Shown one piece after another: positions 25,010 to 33,021 of a stretch of DNA of 46,110 bases (position 1 is the stretch's first letter; each line of letters begins with the position of its first letter). A program made the position numbers and the translations under genes. The DNA lies in assembly GCA_910585745.1 (NCBI GenBank), contig CAJUFM010000014.1:1-46110 (forward strand), read 5' to 3'. This DNA is from an uncultured Eubacterium sp. GTDB lineage: Bacteria; Bacillota; Clostridia; Lachnospirales; Lachnospiraceae. The notes beneath the pieces are model-generated. The model saw nothing but the letters and a program-made list of their open reading frames with translations. It was not told the DNA's origin and made no database searches.

Positions 25010-25705
25010 ATGTCGGATCAATTTTCCAGAACCAGGCTTCTCCTGGGGAACCAGGCGATGCAAAAACTGTCGGGAAGCCGGGTGGCGGTGTTTGGAGTAG
25101 GAGGAGTCGGCGGCTATGTGGCGGAGGCGCTGGCGAGGAGCGGGGTGGGAGCCCTTGACCTGATCGATCACGACCAGGTCAGTCTGTCGAATATCAACCG
25201 GCAGATCATAGCGTTGTATTCTACAATTGGAGAATACAAGGTAGATGTTATGAAGAGTCGTATTACGGATATCAATCCGGCGTGTCAAGTCCTGGCGCAC
25301 AGATGTTTCTTTCTGCCAGAGACCAAAGACGAGTTTGATTTTTCTGACTATGATTATGTGGTGGATGCGGTAGATACAGTGACTGCCAAGATTCAGCTTA
25401 TACTACAGGCGCAAAAAGCAGAGATTCCGGTCATCAGCAGCATGGGGGCTGGCAACAAACTGAATCCCGCGGAATTTGAAGTGGCAGACATTTACCACAC
25501 ATCTGTATGCCCTCTGGCGAGAGTGATGCGGCGGGAGCTGAAAAAGAGGGGTGTAGAGAAGTTGAAGGTGGTTTATTCCAAAGAGGAGCCAAAAGACTGT
25601 GGCGGGCAGAGAGTGCCCGGATCCACGGCATTTGTACCCTCGGTGGCGGGACTGATCATCGCTTCGGAGGTGGTTAAGGATTTGGTGTACAAAGAGACTT
25701 GTTAG
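25010..25705 (+). CDS. tcdA: tRNA threonylcarbamoyladenosine dehydratase
   Basis: A 231-residue E1-like ThiF-fold protein. The nucleotide site reads FGVGGVGGYVAEALARSG, followed by DHDQVSLSNINRQI and the VDAVDTVTAK segment. Lack of the ubiquitin-like partner genes and the 230-residue length fit TcdA (CsdL/YgdL), which cyclises t6A37 in tRNA to ct6A. The start is the ATG after GGAGGAGATAT. The next gene encodes another tRNA-modification-type protein (TtcA-like), which supports the assignment. Confidence 0.88.
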   Translation: MSDQFSRTRLLLGNQAMQKLSGSRVAVFGVGGVGGYVAEALARSGVGALDLIDHDQVSLSNINRQIIALYSTIGEYKVDVMKSRITDINPACQVLAHRCFFLPETKDEFDFSDYDYVVDAVDTVTAKIQLILQAQKAEIPVISSMGAGNKLNPAEFEVADIYHTSVCPLARVMRRELKKRGVEKLKVVYSKEEPKDCGGQRVPGSTAFVPSVAGLIIASEVVKDLVYKETC

Positions 25706-25751
25706 AGCTCAAAAGTTGGAAGATAAAGAATAGCCAGGAAGGACAGGGGCA

Positions 25752-26615
25752 ATGCAGAGAAAGCAGGAATATGACAGGGAAGAAAAATACTGCCTGGATG
25801 TGGAGCGAAGCATCATAAAAAAATACCGCAAAGAGATATGGCGGAAGTTTACGAAAGCCATCAATGAGTATGAGCTGATCCAGAACGGAGACAAGATTGC
25901 TGTCTGTATCTCCGGTGGGAAGGATTCCATGCTTATGGCAAAGCTGTTTCAGGAACTGGAGCGCCACGGGCAGAAGAATTTTGAGCTGGTGTTTCTTGTG
26001 ATGAATCCCGGGTATAATGACATCAATTATGAGACCATCCGGAACAATGCCCGCCGCCTCCAGGTGCCGATTTCGGTATTTGAGACCAGGATCTTCGATG
26101 CGGTGGTAGAAGAGGAATCCCCCTGTTATCTCTGTGCCAGAATGCGGCGGGGGTATCTGTACAGCAAGGCGAAGGAGCTGGGATGTAACAAGATCGCTTT
26201 GGGCCATCATTTTGATGATGTGGTGGAGACAATTCTTATGGGAATGATGTATGGTTCCCAGATCCAGACAATGATGCCGAAACTCCACAGTACCAATTTT
26301 GAGGGTATGGAACTGATCCGTCCCCTCTATCTGATTCGGGAGCAGGATATCATTCACTGGATGCATTATAACGAACTTCACTTTATACGTTGCGCCTGCC
26401 GTTTTACCGAGCAGTGCGCCGCCCAGGAGGAAGAGGATAAAAGCTCCAAACGGGCGGAGATCAAGGAGCTGATCCGGCAGCTGGAACAGGTCAACCCTTC
26501 AGTGGCGAAGAATATTTTCAGAAGCGTGGAAAATGTTAATCTTGCTACGGTGATCGCTTATAAAAAGGATGGAGTGAAACATCATTTTCTGGAAGATTAT
26601 GATTCGCACCGTTGA
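25752..26615 (+). CDS. TtcA-family tRNA thiolation protein (ATP-PP loop)
   Basis: A 287-residue PP-loop ATPase. The P-loop variant is CISGGKDSMLMAKL (about 56-69). It is followed by a CYLCARMRRG CxxC pair, the ALGHHFDDVVETIL motif and a further Cys pair in FIRCACRF, consistent with the Fe-S/Cys site of TtcA-type tRNA 2-thiolation enzymes. TtcA makes 2-thiocytidine at tRNA position 32; the exact target here is inferred from family only. It lies 46 bp after tcdA. Confidence 0.85.
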   Translation: MQRKQEYDREEKYCLDVERSIIKKYRKEIWRKFTKAINEYELIQNGDKIAVCISGGKDSMLMAKLFQELERHGQKNFELVFLVMNPGYNDINYETIRNNARRLQVPISVFETRIFDAVVEEESPCYLCARMRRGYLYSKAKELGCNKIALGHHFDDVVETILMGMMYGSQIQTMMPKLHSTNFEGMELIRPLYLIREQDIIHWMHYNELHFIRCACRFTEQCAAQEEEDKSSKRAEIKELIRQLEQVNPSVAKNIFRSVENVNLATVIAYKKDGVKHHFLEDYDSHR

Positions 26616-26681
26616 ACAAAGCTGGCAGGAACCTTTGGCAGGATCACACATATTTTGAGAAAAAGAGGATAAATAGGTGTG

Positions 26682-27161
26682 ATGGGTATGGATTACTCCG
26701 GATTTGAGCCTGTGGTGGGAACAATCTTTAATATCAGCAGAGGAGGCGACTGCTGTAGTCAGATGATATCCCTCCGCACGGGAAATGGGATCGTAAATTT
26801 TCATGTGAATGCTGAGACATTGATCATTGATAACAGACAGTTGAGGCGGGGCATGCAGGTGGTGGCATATTATGACCGCTATCTGCCGGTGCCTCTTATT
26901 TTTCCGCCTCAGTACCAGGCCCAGCTCATAGCAGTACCAGGACGGAACGAACAGGTGGTGCTGCAGTTTTTTGACCGGAATCTGCTGGCAGGGGACCGGT
27001 CCCTTCAGCTGAACATCGGACAGAATACGTCAGTTAGGACGGTAAATGGGCAGAATTTTGGGTGCAGCCCTGGCGGACATATGCTGCTGGTGTTCTATTC
27101 GGTGACGACGAGAAGCCAGCCGCCTCAGACACCGCCGCGCCAGATCGTGGTACTGTGCTGA
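26682..27161 (+). CDS. Conserved-looking hypothetical protein
   Basis: A 159-residue protein with no signal peptide or membrane helix. It is rich in beta-type segments (VVGTIFNISRGGDCCSQMISL, GIVNFHVNAETLIIDN, LRRGMQVVAYYDRYLP), suggestive of one or two small barrel domains, and ends in a Pro/Gln stretch before IVVLC. I do not recognise the family. Two or three adjacent starts are possible (GTG 26679, ATG 26682, ATG 26688) after AGGATAAATAGG. It follows the TtcA-like gene by 66 bp. Confidence 0.7.
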   Translation: MGMDYSGFEPVVGTIFNISRGGDCCSQMISLRTGNGIVNFHVNAETLIIDNRQLRRGMQVVAYYDRYLPVPLIFPPQYQAQLIAVPGRNEQVVLQFFDRNLLAGDRSLQLNIGQNTSVRTVNGQNFGCSPGGHMLLVFYSVTTRSQPPQTPPRQIVVLC

Positions 27162-27400
27162 TCAATTTTCCAGGATGGTTTTTCGGTATTGGGGGGAGAA
27201 TTATTCAGAAGAATTCGCCCATAAGATATTGTGCTCTTAGGGTACAGAGGGAGATATTATGTCTATGGCGCAGGACAGAATAACCTTCCGGTCACCACTG
27301 CGCCTTAGCCATATAAAGTAACAGGTCTGTGGGCGGTGAAACATAAAACTACTTCCATCGCATTGAAATGGAATGGAGTAAGCGGAGCAGTTTACAAGGA
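27162..27400 (+). other. Structured intergenic stretch, possible leader or small RNA
   Basis: This gap encodes no protein I can support. It holds GGCGCAG (27267-27273) pairing with CTGCGCC (27298-27304), flanked by TATGGC and GCCATA that offer an alternative, longer pairing. A weaker bulged stem near 27350-27380 (ACTTCCAT with ATGGAATGGAGT) comes next, and then the terminator at 27401. I compared it by eye with common riboswitch cores (SAM, TPP, FMN, cobalamin, c-di-GMP, THF) and found no convincing match. Confidence 0.35.
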
Positions 27401-27431
27401 AAGGCAGAGTGGCGGGCTCTGTCTTTTTTGA
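27401..27431 (+). terminator. Rho-independent terminator
   Basis: AAGGCAGAG (27401-27409) and CTCTGTCTT (27417-27425) form a 9-bp stem with one G-U pair, followed by TTTTT. It would end either the 26682-27161 transcript or a separate RNA from the structured gap. Confidence 0.85.
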
Positions 27432-27454
27432 TTGTGGAATTATATGGAACGGCA

Positions 27455-27463
27455 TGGTATACT
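27455..27463 (+). promoter_or_regulatory. Extended -10 promoter of the NUDIX-PPase gene
   Basis: TGGTATACT is an extended -10 (TGnTATACT) 50 bp before the start codon; no good -35 lies at 17 bp, as is usual for this promoter class. Confidence 0.5.
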
Positions 27464-27513
27464 GTTACTATCATTTAGCCTGAACGGGCACTGTTGAGAT
27501 AGGAGGATTTGTT

Positions 27514-28371
27514 ATGGAAAAATGGGATTTATACACGAAATACAGGGAAAAAACCGGAAAGGAACACATTAGGGGCGAAAAGATCCCGGAAGGTTTCTAT
27601 CATTTGGTAGTACATGTCTGGATATGCAACCGTAAAGGGGAGTATCTCATCTCCCAGCGTTCTGCAAGCAGACCAACCTTTCCGCTGATGTGGGAGTGCG
27701 TCGGTGGCTCCGTTCTAAAGGGAGAAACCAGTCTAGAGGGCGCGATCCGGGAAGTAAAAGAGGAGGTTGGACTAGATCTGGAAGAGGAAGCGGGTAGACT
27801 TCTTTTTTCTAAAATACGCGGCAAAGACCTGAAATATGAAGGTAAGGCGTACAACGATATTATGGACGTCTGGATCTTTGAGTATGACGGTGAATTACAT
27901 CTGGAATGCGCCACCACGGAGGAGGTGGCAGACTGCCGATGGATGACTGTCTCTGAGATCAGGAAGTTATACGATGAGAAAAAACTGGTGCAGACGCTGG
28001 ATTATTTTTTCTGTGCCATGGAAGAGGAAGAGCTGGATTACAGCCATATTGTTGGAAGAAGGGTAAAAGGGACAGTTGACAGACCATTGGGAACCGCCCA
28101 CCCCCGATACCCGGAAGTAGTTTATCCAGTTAATTATGGTTATGTAGATGGCGTTTTTGCCGATGATGGAGCAGAACAGGATGTGTATATATTAGGAACG
28201 GATGAGCCGCTGAAGAACTTTGAGGGCAGGGTTATAGCGGTCTGGCACCGCTTTGATGACGTGGAGGACAAATGGATCGTGTCTTTGGATGGAGAGGATA
28301 TCCCAGATGAAAAGATATTAGGGGATATTTCGTTTCAGGAGCAGTTTTTCTATGGTAAGCTGTGGAGGTGA
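27514..28371 (+). CDS. NUDIX hydrolase fused to an inorganic-pyrophosphatase-like domain
   Basis: A 285-residue two-domain protein. Residues about 30-165 are a NUDIX hydrolase of the IDI/MutT-like group; the Nudix box GGSVLKGETSLEGAIREVKEEVGL has the expected G-x5-E-x7-REVxEExG spacing. Residues about 185-285 (GTVDRPLGTAHPRYPEVVYPVNYGYVDGVFADDGAEQD, then VIAVWHRFDDVEDKW) match the soluble inorganic pyrophosphatase-like family with its YPVNYGYV and DGAEQDVY acidic motifs. A NUDIX reaction that releases PPi could feed the second domain; that coupling is an inference. AGGAGG lies before the ATG. Confidence 0.85.
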   Translation: MEKWDLYTKYREKTGKEHIRGEKIPEGFYHLVVHVWICNRKGEYLISQRSASRPTFPLMWECVGGSVLKGETSLEGAIREVKEEVGLDLEEEAGRLLFSKIRGKDLKYEGKAYNDIMDVWIFEYDGELHLECATTEEVADCRWMTVSEIRKLYDEKKLVQTLDYFFCAMEEEELDYSHIVGRRVKGTVDRPLGTAHPRYPEVVYPVNYGYVDGVFADDGAEQDVYILGTDEPLKNFEGRVIAVWHRFDDVEDKWIVSLDGEDIPDEKILGDISFQEQFFYGKLWR

Positions 28372-28498
28372 GAGAGCTCGACGATGCGAATGAATTCAAG
28401 GGAGGAGGTTTGAAGGAGTAGGTATACGAAGATGACCTGCAGGGGGTTAATTTACTAAGGACAGTATATGGTTTTGTACAGAAAAAAATCTGTATAAA

Positions 28499-28642
28499 AT
28501 GAACAAGGACAGCGTGGAAAAGATTATGAAATTAAAGGGAGACATGGAAGGTTTCTGTGGGATCCGGGTGGAACAGGACAAAATACACATTCAAACTTAT
28601 GCTGTAATAACCCAGAAAGATGACATCAGAAAAGGCTGGTAA
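28499..28642 (+). pseudogene. Small open frame, probable gene fragment
   Basis: An ATG opens a 47-codon frame with plausible amino-acid usage (VEKIMKLKGDMEGFCGIRVEQDKIHIQTYAVITQK). The frame is also open for 16 codons before the ATG, ending at a TAA, and there is no ribosome-binding site. The look is that of the internal or C-terminal piece of a lost gene. No family is recognised. Confidence 0.3.
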
Positions 28643-28671
28643 GTGGTATGAATAACCAGCTTTACCAGCCT
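28633..28671 (-). terminator. Terminator of the minus-strand lipoprotein/chemoreceptor unit
   Basis: AGGCTGGTAA and TTACCAGCCT form a perfect 10-bp stem with a 19-nt loop. On the minus strand the stem is followed by TTTTC. It lies 21 bp beyond the stop of the FMN-binding lipoprotein. Confidence 0.65.
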
Positions 28672-28692
28672 CCAGTCTCATCCTGGAAATGT

Positions 28693-29154
28693 TTATTCTT
28701 CTTTATTTTCCTCCATTTCCACAAACGCAATCGTAGAGTCTCCCTGCTTCGCTTTGTTTACAACTGCCTCGGAAAGGCGCTTGAAATTGGCGCCGGAGCT
28801 GGTGGCTCCTGTGAGGGCGTCAATCTTAGGAACATCCTTCTGATTTTTGAGGAATGCAGCATAATAACGAGTGTATTCATTGGGATAGGTGCCTGTAACC
28901 GTTTTCATATTATTCATGTAGGTATTGTCCCAGCTTTTGATAAAACCGCTGGGATTTTCTGCGTTATATTCTGCTGTGACGATGACGCCATTTTTTACGG
29001 TAATCGTTACAAATTCTCTCCATCCGTGGGAATACTCTGCCATCTGAGCTGTATAGGTACCATCCTGCATGGTGGATGGGGCTTGTTTTTCTCCGCAGCC
29101 TGCCAATAGTAAAACAGTGGCAGCAAGCATGCCGGTTATGATCTTATATTTCAT
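28693..29154 (-). CDS. FMN-binding domain lipoprotein
   Basis: A 153-residue predicted lipoprotein (LLLAGC at about residue 20). The rest is an FMN-binding domain: DGTYTAQMAEYSHGWREFVTITVKNGVI at the start and DALTGATSSG near residue 120, which fits the D-x-x-T-G-A-T-S/T flavinylation signature recognised by the FMN transferase ApbE. Such proteins carry covalent FMN outside the membrane in extracellular electron transfer chains. No ApbE gene is in the window. It lies 21 bp downstream of the chemoreceptor gene and starts at an ATG with GGGAGGGC upstream. Confidence 0.85.
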   Translation of the reverse strand: MKYKIITGMLAATVLLLAGCGEKQAPSTMQDGTYTAQMAEYSHGWREFVTITVKNGVIVTAEYNAENPSGFIKSWDNTYMNNMKTVTGTYPNEYTRYYAAFLKNQKDVPKIDALTGATSSGANFKRLSEAVVNKAKQGDSTIAFVEMEENKEE

Positions 29155-29175
29155 CTGATTGCCCTCCCTTTATAT

Positions 29176-31143
29176 TTAGTGAAATTTAAACTTATCTAGC
29201 AATTTTTTTAGATTCGCTGCCTCGCATTTGAGTTCCTCACTTGCCTCTGCCGTGTTCTCTGCGCAGTGGAGGTTCCGCTCTGTGATCTGGGACATATCTT
29301 CTATTTTGCCAGTAATATTATAAAGAGAGGCCTCCTGCACATCCATGGTCTCAGACAGACGTTGTGTGATCTGTGTGACGTCTTCGGAACATTTACTGAT
29401 CTTTTCCAGGGCCTCGGATGTTCTGGCAGTCAGGTTCACGCCCTCAGCAATCAGGCTGCTGGAAGTCTCGATCATGGTCACCGTGTTTTGGGCGGCTTCC
29501 TCACTCTGCTCTGCCAGAACCCGGATCTCTTCGGCAACTACGGCAAAACCTTTTCCATGTATTCCTGCCCTGCTTGCCTCTACTGCTGCGTTAAGAGCCA
29601 GAATATTGGTCTGTTTTGAAATTCCCTCTATCAGTTTGCTGATCTTATCGATGTCTTCTGCGTTCTTGCTGATGGCTTCCATCGCCGTTTTAAGGTCATT
29701 CATTTTCTCATCGCCGTTTTTGATCTCTTCCGCGATCACATCTGCCCGCTGGCGGGTTTCCCTGGTATTTTCGGTTACTTCCTTCAGATTCGCCTTGACG
29801 GTCTCCACCTCGCCATTCAATCCATCCATAAGCATAGTCTGGCTGGTCACAGTCTGGTGCAGTTCTTCTGACTGGGTTCCCATGTTCTGGGCGGTTTCCA
29901 TCAGCTGATAGGCGGTCTGGTTGATCTGTTTCATGATCTGATTCAAAGAAAGGATGATATGGGTCAGGGTTTCCTTCACTACCACAAAATCGCCCTGATA
30001 ATTTCCGTCGGCAGACGTATTCAGATTTCCATTAGAGATGTTGTCCAGTACCCTTTTTATTTCGTTTAGGTAGCCGTTGATGTTCTCGATGGTGGTTTTT
30101 AAAGACCTGGAGATGTACTCTGCCTCATCGCCGGAATTCTTTACCTCTACCGGGGAGCTTAAGTCGCCCTTTGAAAGCCCGTTCATCCGGGTGATCGCTC
30201 TTTTTAACTGACCAGAGATCACGGTCATGACGAACCAGATGATGATCAGTGCGGCACCCAGTGCGGAAAAAGTTCCGATCATGGTATCCCTGACTGCAGT
30301 GTTTGTGGAGTCCATGTAATCCGTCTTGGGTACTTCCACAGCAAAGGACCAGCGTGTTCCGCGTACCGGGCAAAAAGCTACATAGGCTTCCTGTCCGTTA
30401 AATAGTCCCTCGCCGGAGCCGGTTTCCCTGGTGATCATACGGTCAAAGATTCGATGTGCAGAGTCCGTCTTATCAAGTTCATAGATATTTAATTGCTGGC
30501 GGACGATCTCTTCCTGGGGATGCCCTACGATATTACCCTTTTCATTGATGATCAACGCCATGCCGCTCTTTCCGATATGAATGGAACTCAGTACATCGCT
30601 CAATACATCGTATTTGTAGATTCCCAACAGGTATGATGTGGTGCTGCCTTCTGACTTGATGGGCATTGCCATAGGTATACCAACATAGTCCACGGTAGCG
30701 ACAGGATCTGCAATGGTTAGATTGTCAGTCTCTTTTAATTGACTAAACCAGTCTGATTTCGAAAAACTGTCGTCAATTTTGCCATCCTGAACCAGAGCGT
30801 TTCCCTCCATATCATAGACGCCGATTCCATAAAACTCATAGGTATTACGTGCATCTTTCAGAACAGCTGCGATATCCTCCTGTTTTACATTTTTTTCAGT
30901 AAGCCTTCTATCCGATGCAAGGTTCATCATTCGGTCCGCCATCAGATGAATGTCTGATGCCACCGCTTTTGCGGACTGCCCTGCTGTGGGCTGCAGTACA
31001 TCCAGCAAGATGGATTCTGTCAAATTTCTCATGGAGTACCGAAGGATTCCGGTACATACCAGCATAACTCCTACAACTACGATGGACGTCATTGTCATAA
31101 CTTTAACCCGAATGCTTCTTTTGATTTTCTTTTTGTTTTCCAT
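29176..31143 (-). CDS. Methyl-accepting chemotaxis protein (Cache-type sensor)
   Basis: A 655-residue transmembrane receptor. Helix 1 is at about 13-38 and helix 2 at about 280-305. The ~240-residue outside domain between them has dCache_1 features (VLKDARNTYEFYGIGVYDMEGNALVQDG, PIKSEGSTTSYLLGIYKYD). Two HAMP-like segments (about 305-420) precede the signalling domain with the tip ISKQTNILALNAAVEASRAG and AEEIRVLAEQS. The ligand is unknown. The start is the MENKKK ATG with AAAGGAG upstream. It lies between aroE and an FMN lipoprotein on the same strand, an unusual mix. Confidence 0.93.
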   Translation of the reverse strand: MENKKKIKRSIRVKVMTMTSIVVVGVMLVCTGILRYSMRNLTESILLDVLQPTAGQSAKAVASDIHLMADRMMNLASDRRLTEKNVKQEDIAAVLKDARNTYEFYGIGVYDMEGNALVQDGKIDDSFSKSDWFSQLKETDNLTIADPVATVDYVGIPMAMPIKSEGSTTSYLLGIYKYDVLSDVLSSIHIGKSGMALIINEKGNIVGHPQEEIVRQQLNIYELDKTDSAHRIFDRMITRETGSGEGLFNGQEAYVAFCPVRGTRWSFAVEVPKTDYMDSTNTAVRDTMIGTFSALGAALIIIWFVMTVISGQLKRAITRMNGLSKGDLSSPVEVKNSGDEAEYISRSLKTTIENINGYLNEIKRVLDNISNGNLNTSADGNYQGDFVVVKETLTHIILSLNQIMKQINQTAYQLMETAQNMGTQSEELHQTVTSQTMLMDGLNGEVETVKANLKEVTENTRETRQRADVIAEEIKNGDEKMNDLKTAMEAISKNAEDIDKISKLIEGISKQTNILALNAAVEASRAGIHGKGFAVVAEEIRVLAEQSEEAAQNTVTMIETSSSLIAEGVNLTARTSEALEKISKCSEDVTQITQRLSETMDVQEASLYNITGKIEDMSQITERNLHCAENTAEASEELKCEAANLKKLLDKFKFH

Positions 31144-31180
31144 ATTCAATTCTCCTTTCCCCTGCTGTTTATACACTGTA

Positions 31181-31945
31181 TTACAAAAATTCTTTTTTTA
31201 TTTCTTCATAGATTTCCTGAATCCTGCTGTCATCGATCTTGGTATTCAGGAATATTTCCACCGCGTATTTTGCCTGGGCTACCAGCATCTCCAGGCCGGT
31301 GACGCCGATCATGCCCAGTTCTCTCGCCTGGGCCACCAGTTTCGTGGTAAGGGGATTGTAGACCACATCCATCACTGCCTGGCAGTCTGGGAACTGAGCC
31401 AGGTCCACGGGGCTGGCATCTACTTTGGGATACATGCCGATGGGGCTGGTGTTTATGATCACCTGGGCATCAGTGTGGCTGGCAAATAATTCGTCATAGG
31501 AGATGGACTCGCCATCTTCCAGGACATCTACCACGACCATTTCCTTTGCCTGGTGTCTGCGGACCACTGCCTTGATCGCCTGGGCGGCGCCGCCATTGCC
31601 GAGAACCACTACTTTTTTATCTTTTAGCTCTACGCCGTGACGGTGTACCATATAATCAAAACCGGAAAAATCCGTATTGTAACCCCGGAGCTTTCCGTCG
31701 GTATTTACGATGGTATTTACTGCGCCGATGGCTTTCGCATTGTCATCCATGGAGTCCAGATAGGGAATGACATCCCTCTTATATGGGATGGTGACATTGA
31801 TTGCCTGAAAGGGTTTTTCTTCCATAAAAGAGACAAATTCCTTTTTGGTCAGTGGGTGCAGGTCATAAGTATAGTCTGCCAGACTTTCGTGAATAGGTTT
31901 GGACAGGCTGTGTCCCAGTGGCTGTCCGATCAATCCATAATCCAT
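31181..31945 (-). CDS. aroE: Shikimate dehydrogenase
   Basis: A 254-residue NADP enzyme converting 3-dehydroshikimate to shikimate in aromatic amino acid synthesis. Visible: GLIGQPLGHSLSKPIHE (substrate site), NVTIPYKRDV with the catalytic Lys, GAVNTIVN, GYNTDFSGFD with the catalytic Asp, and the nucleotide-binding GNGGAAQAI. The start is the ATG at 31945 (AAAGAAAGGA upstream); the longer in-frame extension from 32002 is basic and unlike the family. No other aro genes are nearby. The chemoreceptor follows after 37 bp, so the two may share a transcript. Confidence 0.93.
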   Translation of the reverse strand: MDYGLIGQPLGHSLSKPIHESLADYTYDLHPLTKKEFVSFMEEKPFQAINVTIPYKRDVIPYLDSMDDNAKAIGAVNTIVNTDGKLRGYNTDFSGFDYMVHRHGVELKDKKVVVLGNGGAAQAIKAVVRRHQAKEMVVVDVLEDGESISYDELFASHTDAQVIINTSPIGMYPKVDASPVDLAQFPDCQAVMDVVYNPLTTKLVAQARELGMIGVTGLEMLVAQAKYAVEIFLNTKIDDSRIQEIYEEIKKEFL

Positions 31946-32023
31946 TGTATGTACATCCTTTCTTTGATCAATTCTTTTCTCCGCCCTTCTGCCGGTGTGC
32001 ATGACGACGGATTCTCTTTCAAT

Positions 32024-32052
32024 ACAGTATCATATTTTTTTTGTCCTTTCAA
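32024..32052 (-). promoter_or_regulatory. Candidate promoter of aroE (minus strand)
   Basis: Reading the minus strand, TTGAAA (32047-32052) is followed by 17 nt and TACTGT (32024-32029). It abuts the divergent sporulation promoter at 32053, so the two promoters are back to back without overlap. Confidence 0.5.
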
Positions 32053-32080
32053 GCATATAAAAAATTCCCGCACATAAAAT
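32053..32080 (+). promoter_or_regulatory. Sigma-E-like promoter of the spoIIIA operon
   Basis: GCATATA (32053-32059), a 13-nt spacer and CATAAAAT (32073-32080) fit the mother-cell sigma-E consensus (-35 like ATATT after a G/T-C-A, -10 CATACAAT). SpoIIIA operons are known sigma-E targets in Bacillus and Clostridium, which supports the reading. Confidence 0.7.
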
Positions 32081-32112
32081 AGAAGAAACAGGCTGTCAAG
32101 GGAGGTATGGTG

Positions 32113-33021
32113 ATGGTGGATTCAGAGATCATGCAGATTCTGCCCAAACGTTTTCGGTCATATTTTGAGCGGACAGAGATCTGTCTGGACAGGCTGCAGG
32201 AGATCCGGCTGCGCATCGGTCAGCCGGTGGAGCTGCGGGAGGAGAAAAAGCGGATTCTGTGCAGGGAAAAGGTAGACAGGTCGGATATCAGGGAAATGAT
32301 GGAATACATAAGCGGATACTCCCTTTATGCCTTTGAAGAGGAGATATCCCAGGGGTTTATTACAGTCCCTGGAGGACACCGGGTGGGCGTGGCAGGACAG
32401 GTGGTCATGGAACAGGGAAATGTGAAAAATATCAGGAATATTTCCTTTATTAATGTGCGTCTTTCCCATCAGATCCGTGGATGTGCGGATGCGGTTCTGG
32501 GGTATATCAGGAAGGGAGACAGGGTTTACCACACGCTCATTATCTCTCCGCCGGGCTGCGGAAAGACAACCCTTCTCCGGGATATCGTGCGGCGGGTGTC
32601 CGGGCAGAGTCATGAGCCGGAAGGAAAAAATGTAACAGTGGTGGACGAGCGCAGCGAGATTGGAGGATGCTTCCGGGGAATGCCCCAGAACGATCTGGGA
32701 TGCCGCACCGATGTGCTGGATGGCTGTCCCAAGTCTGTGGGAATGATGATGGCGGTGCGGTCGCTGGCGCCGGATGTTATCGTAGTGGACGAGATCGGAG
32801 GGAAAAAAGATGTACAGGCACTCCGGTATGTTATGAACTGCGGCTGTGCACTGATCGCCACGGTCCACGGCAGAGATTTCCGGGATATATGGGAAAAGCC
32901 GGAGCTGGGAGATATGCTGCGGGAGGGGTTGTTTGAGCGCTGTATTGTTCTGGGAAATACGAAAGGACCGGGGACGGTTCTGGATGTTTGCGATGGACAG
33001 GGAGGGAGTCTGTATGCTTAA
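32113..33021 (+). CDS. spoIIIAA: Stage III sporulation protein AA (secretion-type ATPase)
   Basis: A 302-residue cytoplasmic ATPase of the type II/IV secretion family. Walker A is SPPGCGKTT, Walker B-type VIVVDEIGGKKD, with the arginine-rich VDERSEIGGC segment between. It powers the SpoIIIA-SpoIIQ channel between mother cell and forespore. The start ATG at 32113 is chosen because GGAGGT is 6 nt upstream; the earlier ATG at 32107 touches the Shine-Dalgarno. First gene of a complete spoIIIA operon. Confidence 0.95.
   Translation: MVDSEIMQILPKRFRSYFERTEICLDRLQEIRLRIGQPVELREEKKRILCREKVDRSDIREMMEYISGYSLYAFEEEISQGFITVPGGHRVGVAGQVVMEQGNVKNIRNISFINVRLSHQIRGCADAVLGYIRKGDRVYHTLIISPPGCGKTTLLRDIVRRVSGQSHEPEGKNVTVVDERSEIGGCFRGMPQNDLGCRTDVLDGCPKSVGMMMAVRSLAPDVIVVDEIGGKKDVQALRYVMNCGCALIATVHGRDFRDIWEKPELGDMLREGLFERCIVLGNTKGPGTVLDVCDGQGGSLYA

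Larger units (their letters stand above)
28372..28692. other. Mostly non-coding gap with a small open frame
   Basis: The gap between the NUDIX-PPase gene and the convergent FMN-binding lipoprotein gene holds a possible 47-residue frame at 28499 and the terminator hairpin at 28633. Otherwise nothing recognisable was seen. Confidence 0.5.

Noticed and set aside
27162..27400. Known riboswitch class
   Set aside because: By eye no conserved core of the SAM, TPP, FMN, cobalamin, c-di-GMP or THF classes was found; left as an unassigned structure.
28648..29109. A plus-strand frame opposite the FMN-binding lipoprotein
   Set aside because: The minus-strand gene has a lipobox, flavinylation motif and ribosome site; the plus frame has none.
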